A DNA stretch of 13,413 nt from JBEVEP01 sp040512755 (GCA_040512755.1 JBEVEP010000409.1:1-13413), one strand, 5' to 3'. Positions 1-6,842 are shown, counted from the first letter of the stretch. Made by a program: numbers and translations. Notes: generated from the letters alone by a model not told the origin.

Positions 1-1096
1 CCAGCGAATTGCCGCTTTCGGCATCGAAGAAGTGAGCCTGGGCAGGGTCGATCCTGGCAAAGACGCGGTCGCCGGCCTGCGCAACATAGCCGCTGCGCGT
101 GCGGGCCCGAAGCATTTGCGAGCCGACCTTCAGATCGACAATGTCGTAGGCGCCGAGCGGCTCGATGATATGCGCCTCGACCGGCATGTAACCCGACTTC
201 GGCTCACGCTCGACCTGCACGCCTTCCGGGCGGATGCCGAGCGCCAGATGACCTTTGGCGATCTTCAGCGCTTCCATCTTGCCGAGAAGTTCGCGCGGAA
301 ACGCAAAGCCTTCAGACGCCCCTTCGACGGTCACGCGCGCCGCACCCGCGTGCTCGGAGACGGACGCATTCGCGACATTCATCATCGGGCTGCCGACGAA
401 ACGGGCGACGAAGAGATTGGCCGGATGGGCGTAGACCTCTTCCGGCGTGCCGATCTGCTGCAGGATACCCTCATGCATGACGACGATGCGATCGGCGAGG
501 CTCATCGCCTCCACTTGGTCGTGCGTCACATAGATGGTGGTCGAGCCCTGCTTCATATGGAGACGCTTGATCTCGGCCCGCATCTCTTCGCGCAGCTTGG
601 CGTCCAGCGCACCAATCGGCTCGTCCATTAAAAGGGCTTTTGGCCGCCGCACCAGTGCGCGGCCGATCGCCACGCGCTGCATATCTCCGCCGGAGAGCGC
701 CGAGGGCTTTTTGTCTAGGAGATGGGTTATCCGTAGCGTCCTGGCGACCGCCCTCACTTCGCTGTCGACTTCCGCCTTGCTCTGGTGTGTCGCCTTGAGC
801 GGAAAAGCGATGTTCTCGTAGACATTCATATGTGGATAGAGGGCAAAGAGCTGAAACACGAAGGCGATATCGCGGTCGGACGCCTTCATATGCTGAACCG
901 GCTTGCCGTCGATCAGGATGTCGCCGGCATCGATCGTCTCCAGGCCGGCGATCGCCCGCAGTGTCGTTGTCTTGCCGCATCCCGACTGGCCAAGCAGGAC
1001 AATGAACTCGTTGTCGGCGACGTGCAGGTTCAAATCCTTGATGACCTGCACATCGCCGAAGAATTTTTCAACGCCGCGTAGCTCGATCTGGGTCAC
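1..1096 (-). CDS. ABC transporter ATP-binding protein (CUT1/MsmX-UgpC type), C-terminus cut by window edge
   Basis: Nucleotide-binding subunit that powers the sugar-type importer encoded just upstream. Translation from the GTG at 1096 gives 365 codons without a stop before the window edge; the family is usually about 330-370 residues, so little is missing. Visible motifs: Walker A GQSGCGKTT (residues 36-44), Q-loop VFQLFALYPHM (80-90), signature LSGGDMQR (134-141), Walker B ALLMDEP (154-160) followed by IGALDAKLRE, and H-loop YVTHDQVEAM (189-198). The C-terminal part (about 235-365) has the TOBE/MOP-like pattern including GIRPEGV. The GTG start overlaps the stop of the 67-residue gene (GTGA), so it is translationally coupled. 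The Pro-to-Gln change in Walker A and Asp-Met in the signature differ from the usual GPSGCGKST/LSGGQQQR but keep all catalytic positions. A second ATPase gene could follow to the left, as in some rhizobial operons; that is inference. Confidence 0.93.
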   Translation of the reverse strand, partial: MTQIELRGVEKFFGDVQVIKDLNLHVADNEFIVLLGQSGCGKTTTLRAIAGLETIDAGDILIDGKPVQHMKASDRDIAFVFQLFALYPHMNVYENIAFPLKATHQSKAEVDSEVRAVARTLRITHLLDKKPSALSGGDMQRVAIGRALVRRPKALLMDEPIGALDAKLREEMRAEIKRLHMKQGSTTIYVTHDQVEAMSLADRIVVMHEGILQQIGTPEEVYAHPANLFVARFVGSPMMNVANASVSEHAGAARVTVEGASEGFAFPRELLGKMEALKIAKGHLALGIRPEGVQVEREPKSGYMPVEAHIIEPLGAYDIVDLKVGSQMLRARTRSGYVAQAGDRVFARIDPAQAHFFDAESGNSL

Positions 1097-1296
1097 TGCT
1101 CAGCACCTCGTTCGGCCTCGGCTTCCGGCGCAATCTTGGATGTGATCATGAAGCAGACAAGCCCTGCTAGAATGATGGTTACCGCGTAACGATGGAGAAA
1201 GAGGCTCCAAGGCTGGCAAAGCGCCACGATGCCGAACACCATCAGCAGGATCGAGCCGGGCTCCAGATATTTCTGGTTGATGGCGCGAAAGCTCAT
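1093..1296 (-). CDS. small two-helix membrane protein of the ABC operon, unknown function
   Basis: A 67-residue protein that I do not recognise as a named family. It has two hydrophobic stretches suited to membrane helices, about residues 13-30 (GSILLMVFGIVALC core) and 36-52 (AVTIILAGLVCFMITS core), then a short acidic tail rich in Glu and Ala. Its ATG overlaps the stop of the MalG-like permease (ATGA) and its own stop overlaps the GTG start of the ATPase gene (GTGA). Two back-to-back 4-base overlaps in an otherwise tight operon strongly suggest a real, co-translated gene. Rhizobial glycerol transporter operons (glpSTPQUV) also include a small protein of unknown role, but I cannot show homology. 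A role as an accessory or stabilising subunit of the transporter is inference. Confidence 0.75.
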   Translation of the reverse strand: MSFRAINQKYLEPGSILLMVFGIVALCQPWSLFLHRYAVTIILAGLVCFMITSKIAPEAEAERGAEQ

Positions 1297-2249
1297 TTGC
1301 GGATCGCTCCGAAGGTGACGCCGCGCAGGAGATGATTGCGCAACAGGAACGTAAAGATGGCAACCGGCAGCAGGAACAGAAAGGTACCCGCCGCGATCAC
1401 CGTCCAGTCGGTCAAGCCCGAGCCGATCTGGGCCGGGATGAAGGGCGGCGCGGTCTGCGCGCGGCGGTTGGTCATCATCAACGCGAAGGCATACTCGTTC
1501 CAGGCTGTGATGAAGCAGAAGACCGCCGTCGCCGCGATGCCGGTCGCGGCCTCCGGCAGCACGATCTTGAAGAAGGCCTGCATGCGCGTATAGCCGTCGA
1601 CGAGGGCCGCCTCCTCATACTCCTTCGGGATTTCGTCCATGAATCCCTTCATCAGCCATACCGAGAAAGACAGATTAAAGGCCGTGTAGAGGATGATGAG
1701 GCCAATATGGGTATCGTTGAGGCCGACCTCCCGGTACATCAGGTACATGGGAATGGCGACGACCACCGGCGGCAGCATGCGCGTCGACAGGATGAAGAAC
1801 AGGAGGTCGCGTTCACCGGCGATGCGGAAGCGCGAGAAGCCGTAGGCGGTAAACGTTCCCATCACGACCGCAAGCACGGTGCTGGTCACCGCGATGATCA
1901 GGCTGTTGGCGAAGCGATTAGGATATTGCGACAGTTGCACCGAATCCCCGGTGCGCAGCACGCGTTCACCGCCGTCAAAGATGCGCTGCTCCCACCACGG
2001 CGCTGCCTCATAGACCTGCGGATCGACGGGCTTGGTCATTTGCACGCGCTTGGTGAAGAGCTTGATGAACGGCGTGATCTCCGGCTGGAAGAACACGGTC
2101 GGCGGCACGGTCGTCGCGAGGCTGCGGGGCTTGAATGCCGTCGAAGCGATCCAGTAGATCGGCGCGAGGAAAATCAGCGTGACGACAAGCACCGCTGCGA
2201 TAGCGACGCGGTTCATCGCTTTTTCGCGGGGCGAGCGGACTGCGGCCAT
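1293..2249 (-). CDS. ABC transporter permease, MalG-like (CUT1)
   Basis: One of the two inner-membrane channel subunits of the importer. The 318-residue protein has a first membrane helix at about 14-36, several more between about 115 and 240, and a last one near 285-308. The cytoplasmic EAA loop that docks on the ATPase is seen at about 210-232 (EYEEAALVDGYTRMQAF, ending IVLPEA). The stretch of about 70 residues between the first and second helices (about 41-112) is longer than in typical 270-280-residue MalG proteins and is rich in Pro, Gln and charged residues, so it is probably a periplasmic insertion. The ATG is preceded by AAGGA about 9 bases upstream, lying inside the end of the preceding gene, and only one base separates it from that stop (TGA-G-ATG). 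A second Met at residue 12 is possible but less favoured. Confidence 0.92.
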   Translation of the reverse strand: MAAVRSPREKAMNRVAIAAVLVVTLIFLAPIYWIASTAFKPRSLATTVPPTVFFQPEITPFIKLFTKRVQMTKPVDPQVYEAAPWWEQRIFDGGERVLRTGDSVQLSQYPNRFANSLIIAVTSTVLAVVMGTFTAYGFSRFRIAGERDLLFFILSTRMLPPVVVAIPMYLMYREVGLNDTHIGLIILYTAFNLSFSVWLMKGFMDEIPKEYEEAALVDGYTRMQAFFKIVLPEAATGIAATAVFCFITAWNEYAFALMMTNRRAQTAPPFIPAQIGSGLTDWTVIAAGTFLFLLPVAIFTFLLRNHLLRGVTFGAIRK

Positions 2250-2250
2250 C

Positions 2251-3156
2251 TCAGCGTTCCTTCACCCGGTTGAGGTACTTCACGTAGATGTTGGTGATGG
2301 CAAGGACGACGATGAGGACGATATAGGCGAGCGCGCAGGACAAGCCCGTCTGCCACTCCTGAAAGGCCATTTTGTAGAGCCGTTTCGACACCAGTTCGGT
2401 CGTCAGCTGCGTGCTCATAATGTAGGCGATATCGAACGTCTTGAACGCCTCCATGGTGCGGAAAATCAGCGCGATCAGGAGAAGCGGCGCAACCAGCGGC
2501 AAGGTGATGCGGGTAAATGTGTACCAGGCTCCGGCGCGGTCGATCGCCGCCGCTTCGTAAAGATGCTGCGGCACCGCCGACAAGCCCGCAAGCGAGAGAA
2601 GCATGACGAACGGCGCCCACATCCAGATGTCGGTGATCGCCACGGCATAAAGCGCCACGTCCGGATCGGACAGCCAAGCGAAGGAGCCCAGGCCGAACAC
2701 GTAGTTGATGACGCCCCAGGACGGATCGTAAAGCAGCTTCCAGAACAGACCGACGACGGCAGCCGACAGCATCATCGGGAGAAGCAGAAGCGTCGTGACC
2801 AGGCCCTTGAACGGGAAGCTGCGATTGAGGAGCAGCGCAATTCCGAAACCCACCAACATCTGCCCGCCCACTGAGACGATCACGTATTTCGCTGTCACCG
2901 AGAAGTTGCTCCAGATGCGCGGATCGGCGAGTAGGTCGCGGTAATTCTGGAGCCCCACGAACGTAACCGGATCGTTCATCGACGCGCGGAAATCCGTGAA
3001 CGAATAGCCAAGCGAATAAATCAACGGAAAGATATTGAAGACGATCAGAAAGAGGATCGTCGGGATGATGAACAGATTGCGGATAGTCAGGTCGCTCCAT
3101 CCGCGCGCCGCCGCGCGGGAGGCTGGATCAAGACGGGCAATCACCGCAGTCGCCAA
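2251..3156 (-). CDS. ABC transporter permease, MalF/UgpA-like (CUT1), TTG start preferred
   Basis: Partner channel subunit to the MalG-like protein; 301 residues from the chosen TTG. Helices are seen at about 27-50, 90-110, 118-142, 168-192, 220-236 and 272-292. The EAA loop is at 201-221 (EAAAIDRAGAWYTF, then RITLPL). The reading frame stays open upstream to an ATG at 3207, which would add 17 residues. I prefer TTG at 3156 because a strong Shine-Dalgarno (TAAGGAG) sits six bases before it, while the ATG at 3207 has only AAGG directly abutting it and lies in the loop of a 14-bp hairpin. The product then begins MATAVIARLD, a plausible cytoplasmic start. The next gene follows after one base. 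The start could be wrong; the function call is firm. Confidence 0.9.
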   Translation of the reverse strand: MATAVIARLDPASRAAARGWSDLTIRNLFIIPTILFLIVFNIFPLIYSLGYSFTDFRASMNDPVTFVGLQNYRDLLADPRIWSNFSVTAKYVIVSVGGQMLVGFGIALLLNRSFPFKGLVTTLLLLPMMLSAAVVGLFWKLLYDPSWGVINYVFGLGSFAWLSDPDVALYAVAITDIWMWAPFVMLLSLAGLSAVPQHLYEAAAIDRAGAWYTFTRITLPLVAPLLLIALIFRTMEAFKTFDIAYIMSTQLTTELVSKRLYKMAFQEWQTGLSCALAYIVLIVVLAITNIYVKYLNRVKER

Positions 3157-3160
3157 GGCT

Positions 3161-3170
3161 TTCTCCTTAC
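3161..3170 (-). promoter_or_regulatory. Shine-Dalgarno that decides the MalF-like start
   Basis: On the minus strand this stretch reads GTAAGGAGAA. Its AAGGAG core lies six bases upstream of the in-frame TTG at 3156-3154. No comparable site precedes the longer ATG start at 3207. Confidence 0.65.
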
Positions 3171-3185
3171 CAGCATTCCGGAAAG

Positions 3186-3221
3186 CGGAACCGGAAAGGG
3201 TGACCATCCTTCCCGGTTCCG
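3186..3221 (-). repeat. intercistronic hairpin between binding-protein and permease genes
   Basis: Inverted repeat with arms 3186-3199 and 3208-3221 and an 8-base loop. All 14 pairs form in the minus-strand RNA, one of them G-U. There is no U-run after it, so it is not a classical terminator. It starts 16 bases after the binding-protein stop codon. In many binding-protein operons such a hairpin protects the upstream message from 3' decay and lowers permease output; that role is inferred here. Confidence 0.7.
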
Positions 3222-3237
3222 TGATACCGACAGGCTG

Positions 3238-4542
3238 TTACCGCCCGTATTTCTTGAAGGTTGCTCCCCAATCCTGCGCGACCCCGTCCAGCGCTTCTTT
3301 CGCGGTTCCCTCATCGCCGACGATGAACGGCCCGATCCGGTTTTTCATTTGCTCGAGGAGTTCGCCGTATTCCGGAACAGCCCAGAAATCCTTCACCATG
3401 AACATGGTCTGGTAAAAGGCTTCATTGTAGGGAGTGGCGTTTCGGAACTCGGGTGACTCGAGCACCTTGGCATTGCAGGTGTAGCCGCCGAGTTCGCCCC
3501 ACTTCTTCTGCACGTCTTCGCGGATGAACCACTCGAGGAACTTCATCGATTCCTCTTGCTTCTTGGAATAGGAGACGATGGAGACACCCTGGCCGCCGAG
3601 CGCCGCGTGCTGCTTGCCGCCCGGGCCGGCCGGGTTGGCGAAAAAGCCGGTCACATCGGCATACGGGTTGGTCGCCTTGTTGGCGAGAGCCGGGAAGAAG
3701 GCGAAGTAGTTCATGCTCATCGCCGCAAGACCTTCGGTGATCGCCTGGTTGTCTTCCAGGAAGAACGCCTGGCCCCAGTTCGGCGGCGTGAACTTGTAGA
3801 GCTCCTTGTACGCTTCGAGCGCGGCCACCGCCTCGGGCGAGTTCACAATGCCGTCCACCTTGAAGGTCGAGTAGTCGCCGAGTTCACCGCCAAAGCTGAA
3901 CAGGGCGTTTTCATAGCCCATGACCAGGGCGTCGTAGGGGTTCCAGGTATAGATGGCGATGCCATAGCGCTTCTGGTCCGGACGGTGGAAAAACTCGGCC
4001 AGGTCGCGCATTTCCTTCCAGGTTTTGGGCGGCGCGAGGTCGTATCCGTATTTCGCCTTGAAGTCGGCCATTTCCTTCGGATCTTCGAACCAGTCCTTGC
4101 GGTAGGCCCAGCCGGTGGCGTCGCCCTCGACCGGAACTGCCCAGTACTTCTTGCCGCCCTTCGGATACTCGGCATAGGCCGTGACCGTAGCGGGGGCCAT
4201 GCTTTCGGCTACACCGTGCTTGGCGAAGAAGTCGGTGAGATCGACGTAGTGCCCCCCTGTGGAGCCGGCGCCCAGCCATTGGGAGTCGCCGACAACCATG
4301 TCATAGGCGTCGCCCTTGGCGTTGAATTCCGCAAAAGCCTTTGTCTGGAAATCGTCCCACGGCGTCGTCTGAACCGTGACCTTGACGCCGGTCTCGGCCG
4401 TGTATTCGTTGACGAGTTCCTGCAGGTAATTGGCCGGATCCCATTCCGCCCAGAAAATAGTGAGTTCCTGCGCGAGCGCAGAAGTGGTGTAGGCAAGCGA
4501 TAAGCCAATGCCGGCAAGCATGCCGGTTAGGGTCTTGCGCAT
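3238..4542 (-). CDS. ABC transporter extracellular solute-binding protein, family 1 (CUT1)
   Basis: Periplasmic receptor that captures the substrate and delivers it to the permease pair; first gene of the operon. The 434-residue precursor starts with a Sec signal peptide (MRKTLTGMLAG, hydrophobic core, predicted cleavage ALA|QE after residue 24). The mature part has the family-1 layout: ELTIFWAEWDPANY at the start, a region with DMVVGDSQWLGAGSTGGHYVD (about 82-102), aromatic-rich ligand-pocket segments such as TWNPYDAL, and a C-terminal QEESMKFLEWFI helix. The ATG at 4542 has a good ribosome site, GGGAGGA, seven bases upstream. The length and the many Trp/Tyr residues fit a carbohydrate or polyol ligand, but the substrate cannot be read from sequence. 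No catabolic sugar enzyme is adjacent to narrow it. Confidence 0.93.
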   Translation of the reverse strand: MRKTLTGMLAGIGLSLAYTTSALAQELTIFWAEWDPANYLQELVNEYTAETGVKVTVQTTPWDDFQTKAFAEFNAKGDAYDMVVGDSQWLGAGSTGGHYVDLTDFFAKHGVAESMAPATVTAYAEYPKGGKKYWAVPVEGDATGWAYRKDWFEDPKEMADFKAKYGYDLAPPKTWKEMRDLAEFFHRPDQKRYGIAIYTWNPYDALVMGYENALFSFGGELGDYSTFKVDGIVNSPEAVAALEAYKELYKFTPPNWGQAFFLEDNQAITEGLAAMSMNYFAFFPALANKATNPYADVTGFFANPAGPGGKQHAALGGQGVSIVSYSKKQEESMKFLEWFIREDVQKKWGELGGYTCNAKVLESPEFRNATPYNEAFYQTMFMVKDFWAVPEYGELLEQMKNRIGPFIVGDEGTAKEALDGVAQDWGATFKKYGR

Positions 4543-4583
4543 TATCAGTTCCTCCCTGTTTGCGCGTCGTTCCTGTCCATCGC

Positions 4584-4708
4584 GCGGAATTGACTTCCGC
4601 TCCGATGGTCCTGCTTACGCAGGCTTCCGGTCGTCGCCCTGATGCCGGTCTCCTCCCTGCATTTTCCGGGCGATTTCGTTCAGCAGCCGGAGACAATTTG
4701 CCCCGGCT
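4584..4708 (-). promoter_or_regulatory. structured 5' leader of the ABC operon
   Basis: Three successive inverted repeats lie between the putative promoter and the binding-protein start: 4584-4589/4595-4600 (GCGGAA/TTCCGC, 5-base loop), 4610-4614/4619-4623 (CCTGC/GCAGG, 4-base loop) and 4685-4690/4703-4708 (AGCCGG/CCGGCT, 12-base loop). No leader peptide or known riboswitch pattern was recognised. The arms are short enough that some may be chance in G+C-rich DNA. Confidence 0.3.
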
Positions 4709-4733
4709 CCTCCGCAACTCACAGCACGTCGAT

Positions 4734-4746
4734 TTGGTAGTACCAA
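4734..4746. promoter_or_regulatory. operator-like palindrome, FadR/PdhR (GntR-FCD) type, proximal
   Basis: Perfect palindrome TTGGTA-G-TACCAA. It fits the TTGGTnnnACCAA pattern recognised by the FadR/PdhR branch of GntR regulators. It lies about 190 bp upstream of the binding-protein start and just downstream of a minus-strand TTGACC (4758-4763), where a -10 element would sit, as expected for repression. The regulator itself is not in the window. Confidence 0.55.
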
Positions 4747-4843
4747 CCTGCAACCCCGGTCAAGTTTGTCTCGACCCCCGCCAGCGAAGGCATCTGCAGC
4801 CTTCTCCGTCTTCCAGAATTGTATGGTTTGTAATCGTTTGCAA
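4734..4843 (-). promoter_or_regulatory. candidate promoter zone for the ABC operon
   Basis: Two weak minus-strand candidates are visible. One has -35 TTGACC at 4763-4758 with a poor -10 (TACCAA) 18 bases on, inside the palindrome. The other has -10 TACAAT at 4823-4818 with TTGCAA 14 bases before it, which is shorter than ideal. The region must hold a promoter because the upstream TetR gene ends 380 bp away, but neither candidate is compelling. Confidence 0.3.
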
Positions 4844-4883
4844 GCTCCTTCTCTAACGAAACCGATCGCCCATGCACAAATTT

Positions 4884-4894
4884 TGGTCCGACCA
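4884..4894. promoter_or_regulatory. operator-like palindrome, FadR/PdhR (GntR-FCD) type, distal
   Basis: Perfect 11-bp palindrome TGGTC-C-GACCA, matching TGGTnnnACCA and very close to the core of Escherichia coli FadR sites. Its centre is 149 bp from the centre of the proximal palindrome. It lies 28 bp beyond the TetR stop codon. Two sites of the same class in one 380-bp region make chance less likely and allow looping or cooperative repression. Confidence 0.5.
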
Positions 4895-4922
4895 GATTGA
4901 CCTGCTCGTGGCTTACGTCAGA

Positions 4923-5549
4923 TCAAGCAGGCGCAATGCTCCGGACCAATACCGCTGCGGCCCACTGCACGATATCTTGCGCTTCCTCCGCGCTGGCGCC
5001 CCAGATGTCCTTCATGACAATCAACGCCTCGATACCAAAAAGCAGCGAAAGGGCTTTGGCGAGGCGGTCGAAATCAGCGTCACTTACCCGACCGCGCAAC
5101 GGTGCGATCGCGTCGCGAAGAAGGTCGACGCGATGGCCGCGCGTGAAGGCAGGCTCGTTCCCCAGAGTGCCTGCCTGGCGTTGCGCCCATTGATCGAGGG
5201 AAAGCTTGAGCGCCGCGCGAAAGGTTGCCTCGAAGGCATCGATGCGCGGTAGTGAACGTTCGAGCAGGTCCCGCGTGCGTTCGCCTGCATCAGCGGACTG
5301 CGAGGTCCAATCGAGAATGGGGCCGAGCGCGGCATCCACGACAGCATGAACAAGCGCGGCCTGGCTTGGGAAATACCGGTAGGCCGTCGCGCGCGAAACT
5401 TCCGCCGCCTCCGCTACATCGCTGACGGACGGGACGACACCGCTCTGCATGAGATGCACCGCAGTGTCGAGCATCAACCGCGCGGTGCGCGCGCGAGCGC
5501 CGCGCTCTTCCGCGTCGGGGAGGGTTCTCTCTTGATTTGAGACGGCCAT
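4923..5549 (-). CDS. TetR/AcrR family transcriptional regulator
   Basis: A 208-residue DNA-binding regulator. The N-terminal helix-turn-helix is clear at about 40-62 (PSVSDVAEAAEVSRATAYRYF), preceded by the usual first helix (TARLMLDTAVHLM). The remainder is a helical ligand-binding/dimer domain ending in LLFGIEALIVMKDIWG and a final helix. The frame is open for 42 more codons upstream, but that extension is Arg-rich and would run under the divergent gene's leader. The ATG at 5549 fits the normal TetR N-terminus. There is no Shine-Dalgarno; instead a -10-like TATCAT ends six bases before the ATG, implying a leaderless message. The start lies inside a 41-bp dyad, so autorepression and control of the divergent UPF0261 operon are likely. 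The ligand is unknown; it may relate to that operon's substrate. Confidence 0.92.
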   Translation of the reverse strand: MAVSNQERTLPDAEERGARARTARLMLDTAVHLMQSGVVPSVSDVAEAAEVSRATAYRYFPSQAALVHAVVDAALGPILDWTSQSADAGERTRDLLERSLPRIDAFEATFRAALKLSLDQWAQRQAGTLGNEPAFTRGHRVDLLRDAIAPLRGRVSDADFDRLAKALSLLFGIEALIVMKDIWGASAEEAQDIVQWAAAVLVRSIAPA

Positions 5550-5560
5550 ATCAATATGAT
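5532..5560 (+). promoter_or_regulatory. predicted promoter of the UPF0261 operon
   Basis: -35 TTGATT (5532-5537) and -10 TATGAT (5555-5560) with a 17-bp spacer. Transcription would start near 5567, giving an untranslated leader of about 72 bases. The whole element overlaps the nested dyad. Confidence 0.5.
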
Positions 5561-5575
5561 ACTCGCGTCTCAAAT
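5535..5575. promoter_or_regulatory. nested dyad operator, likely TetR-binding site
   Basis: Outer arms ATTTGAGACG (5535-5544) and CGTCTCAAAT (5566-5575) are perfect inverted repeats. Inner arms TATCA (5549-5553) and TGATA (5557-5561) are also perfect. Both pairs share the same centre at 5555; only four bases on each side between arms fail to match. It sits in the short divergent region between regulator and target operon and covers both predicted -10 elements and the TetR start codon. This is the expected geometry for a TetR-family repressor site. Confidence 0.7.
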
Positions 5576-5583
5576 TTCTGCAA
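5556..5583 (-). promoter_or_regulatory. predicted promoter of the TetR gene, leaderless
   Basis: On the minus strand, TTGCAG (5583-5578) and TATCAT (5561-5556) are separated by 16 bp. The A of the TetR ATG (5549) is the seventh base after the -10, the usual position of a transcription start, so the mRNA would begin with the start codon. The -35 match is only partial. Confidence 0.5.
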
Positions 5584-5638
5584 TGGCTTCGAGATCCTGT
5601 TTTCTGGACGGCGGCGCGAACCGCGACGGAGGGGCTTC

Positions 5639-6832
5639 GTGAAGCGGATCTATGTCGTCGGAACCGCCGATACAAAAGGCGATGAACTTGCCTTTCTGGC
5701 CGATGCCGTGGCTCGGACCGGCGCGACGGTTACCCGTATCGATGTCGGAACGCAGCAGCCTGCCATAACGTTTGACGTGCCGGCGGCGGACGTCGCAGCC
5801 CATCATCCGAACGGAGCGGCGGCCGTGCTGGGCACCAGTGACCGGGGCACGGCCGTCGCAGCGATGGGCGAAGCCTTTGCCCGCTTTATTGAAAGCCGCA
5901 CGGACATCGCCGGTATTGTCGGCATCGGCGGCGGGGGCGGAACGTCGATCATCACCACCGGCATGAGGCGGCTGCCGCTCGGACTGCCCAAGGTGATGGT
6001 CTCCACGCTCGCCTCGGGCAATGTGGGCCCTTATGTCGATGTCTCGGACATCATCATGATGCCCTCGGTGACAGATATGGCCGGGCTCAACCGCCTCTCC
6101 CGCACGATCCTGCACAATGCGGCGCAAGCCGTCGCGGCGATGGCGAAGACCCCTGCCCTCGTAACGGAGGGCAAGCCGGCGATCGGCCTCACAATGTTTG
6201 GCGTCACGACGCCCTGCGTGACGGCAATCGTCCAGCAGTTACGCGACAGCTATGACTGCATGGTCTTCCACGCGACCGGTGTTGGCGGCCGCGTGATGGA
6301 AAAGCTTGCCGACAGCAGCCTTCTCTCCGGCGTAATCGACATCACCACGACAGAAGTCTGCGATCTGCTCTTCGGCGGCGTGCTGCCGGCAACCGAAGAC
6401 CGGTTCGGCGCAATCGCGCGAACGAAAATCCCCTATGTCGGATCGGTCGGCGCGCTCGATATGGTGAATTTCTGGGCGCCGGAAACCGTGCCGGAGAAAT
6501 GGCGCAGCCGGCTCACTCACCAGCACAATCCGAACGTCACACTAATGCGAACGACCGCCGAGGAATGCCGCGAAATCGGCGCCTGGATCGGCGGCAAGCT
6601 CAACCAATGCGAAGGCCCGGTGCGATTCCTGATCCCCGAAAAGGGGGTATCGGCGCTCGACGCCGCCGGCATGGCTTTCTTCGATCCGGAAGCCGACAGG
6701 GCACTGTTCGCGGCCATCGAGGCCACCCTCCTTCCGGCCCCAAACCGGAGGATCGTGCGGCTACCTTTACACATCAACGATCCGATGTTCGCCGGCGCTG
6801 CTGTCGCGGCATTCCACGAGATAACCAAATAG
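5639..6832 (+). CDS. UPF0261 / Tm-1-like ATP-binding domain protein
   Basis: A 397-residue member of the UPF0261 family, homologous to the N-terminal half of tomato Tm-1, which binds ATP and inhibits tobamovirus RNA replication. The biochemical role of bacterial members is unknown. Recognisable blocks: RIYVVGTADTKGDEL (3-17), Gly-rich GIGGGGGTS (96-103), PKVMVSTLASGNVGPYV (117-133), TMFGVTTPC (185-193), FHATGVGGRVMEKL (210-223), DITTTEV (234-240) and LPLHINDPMFA (375-385). I chose the GTG at 5639 because GGAGG lies six to eight bases upstream and the product then begins with the conserved beta strand; an upstream ATG at 5537 would overlap the promoter and add a non-conserved Arg-rich stretch. 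It is followed after 10 bp by its TIM-barrel partner. Divergent from TetR, which probably represses it. Confidence 0.93.
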   Translation: MKRIYVVGTADTKGDELAFLADAVARTGATVTRIDVGTQQPAITFDVPAADVAAHHPNGAAAVLGTSDRGTAVAAMGEAFARFIESRTDIAGIVGIGGGGGTSIITTGMRRLPLGLPKVMVSTLASGNVGPYVDVSDIIMMPSVTDMAGLNRLSRTILHNAAQAVAAMAKTPALVTEGKPAIGLTMFGVTTPCVTAIVQQLRDSYDCMVFHATGVGGRVMEKLADSSLLSGVIDITTTEVCDLLFGGVLPATEDRFGAIARTKIPYVGSVGALDMVNFWAPETVPEKWRSRLTHQHNPNVTLMRTTAEECREIGAWIGGKLNQCEGPVRFLIPEKGVSALDAAGMAFFDPEADRALFAAIEATLLPAPNRRIVRLPLHINDPMFAGAAVAAFHEITK

Positions 6833-6842
6833 CGAGACCCTT

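Noticed and set aside
32..631. 199-codon plus-strand frame near the left edge
   Set aside because: Lies opposite the ATPase gene, whose Walker B, signature and H-loop motifs are clear on the minus strand.
1332..2273. 313-codon plus-strand open frame opposite the MalG-like permease
   Set aside because: Arg/His/Asp-rich shadow of a well-supported minus-strand gene; no family motifs, typical of antisense frames in G+C-rich DNA.
3556..4503. 315-codon plus-strand frame opposite the binding-protein gene
   Set aside because: Antisense shadow; the minus strand has a signal peptide, ribosome site and family motifs.
5550..5675. 42-codon N-terminal extension of the TetR gene
   Set aside because: Arg-rich, unlike TetR N-termini, and would cross both divergent promoters and the dyad.
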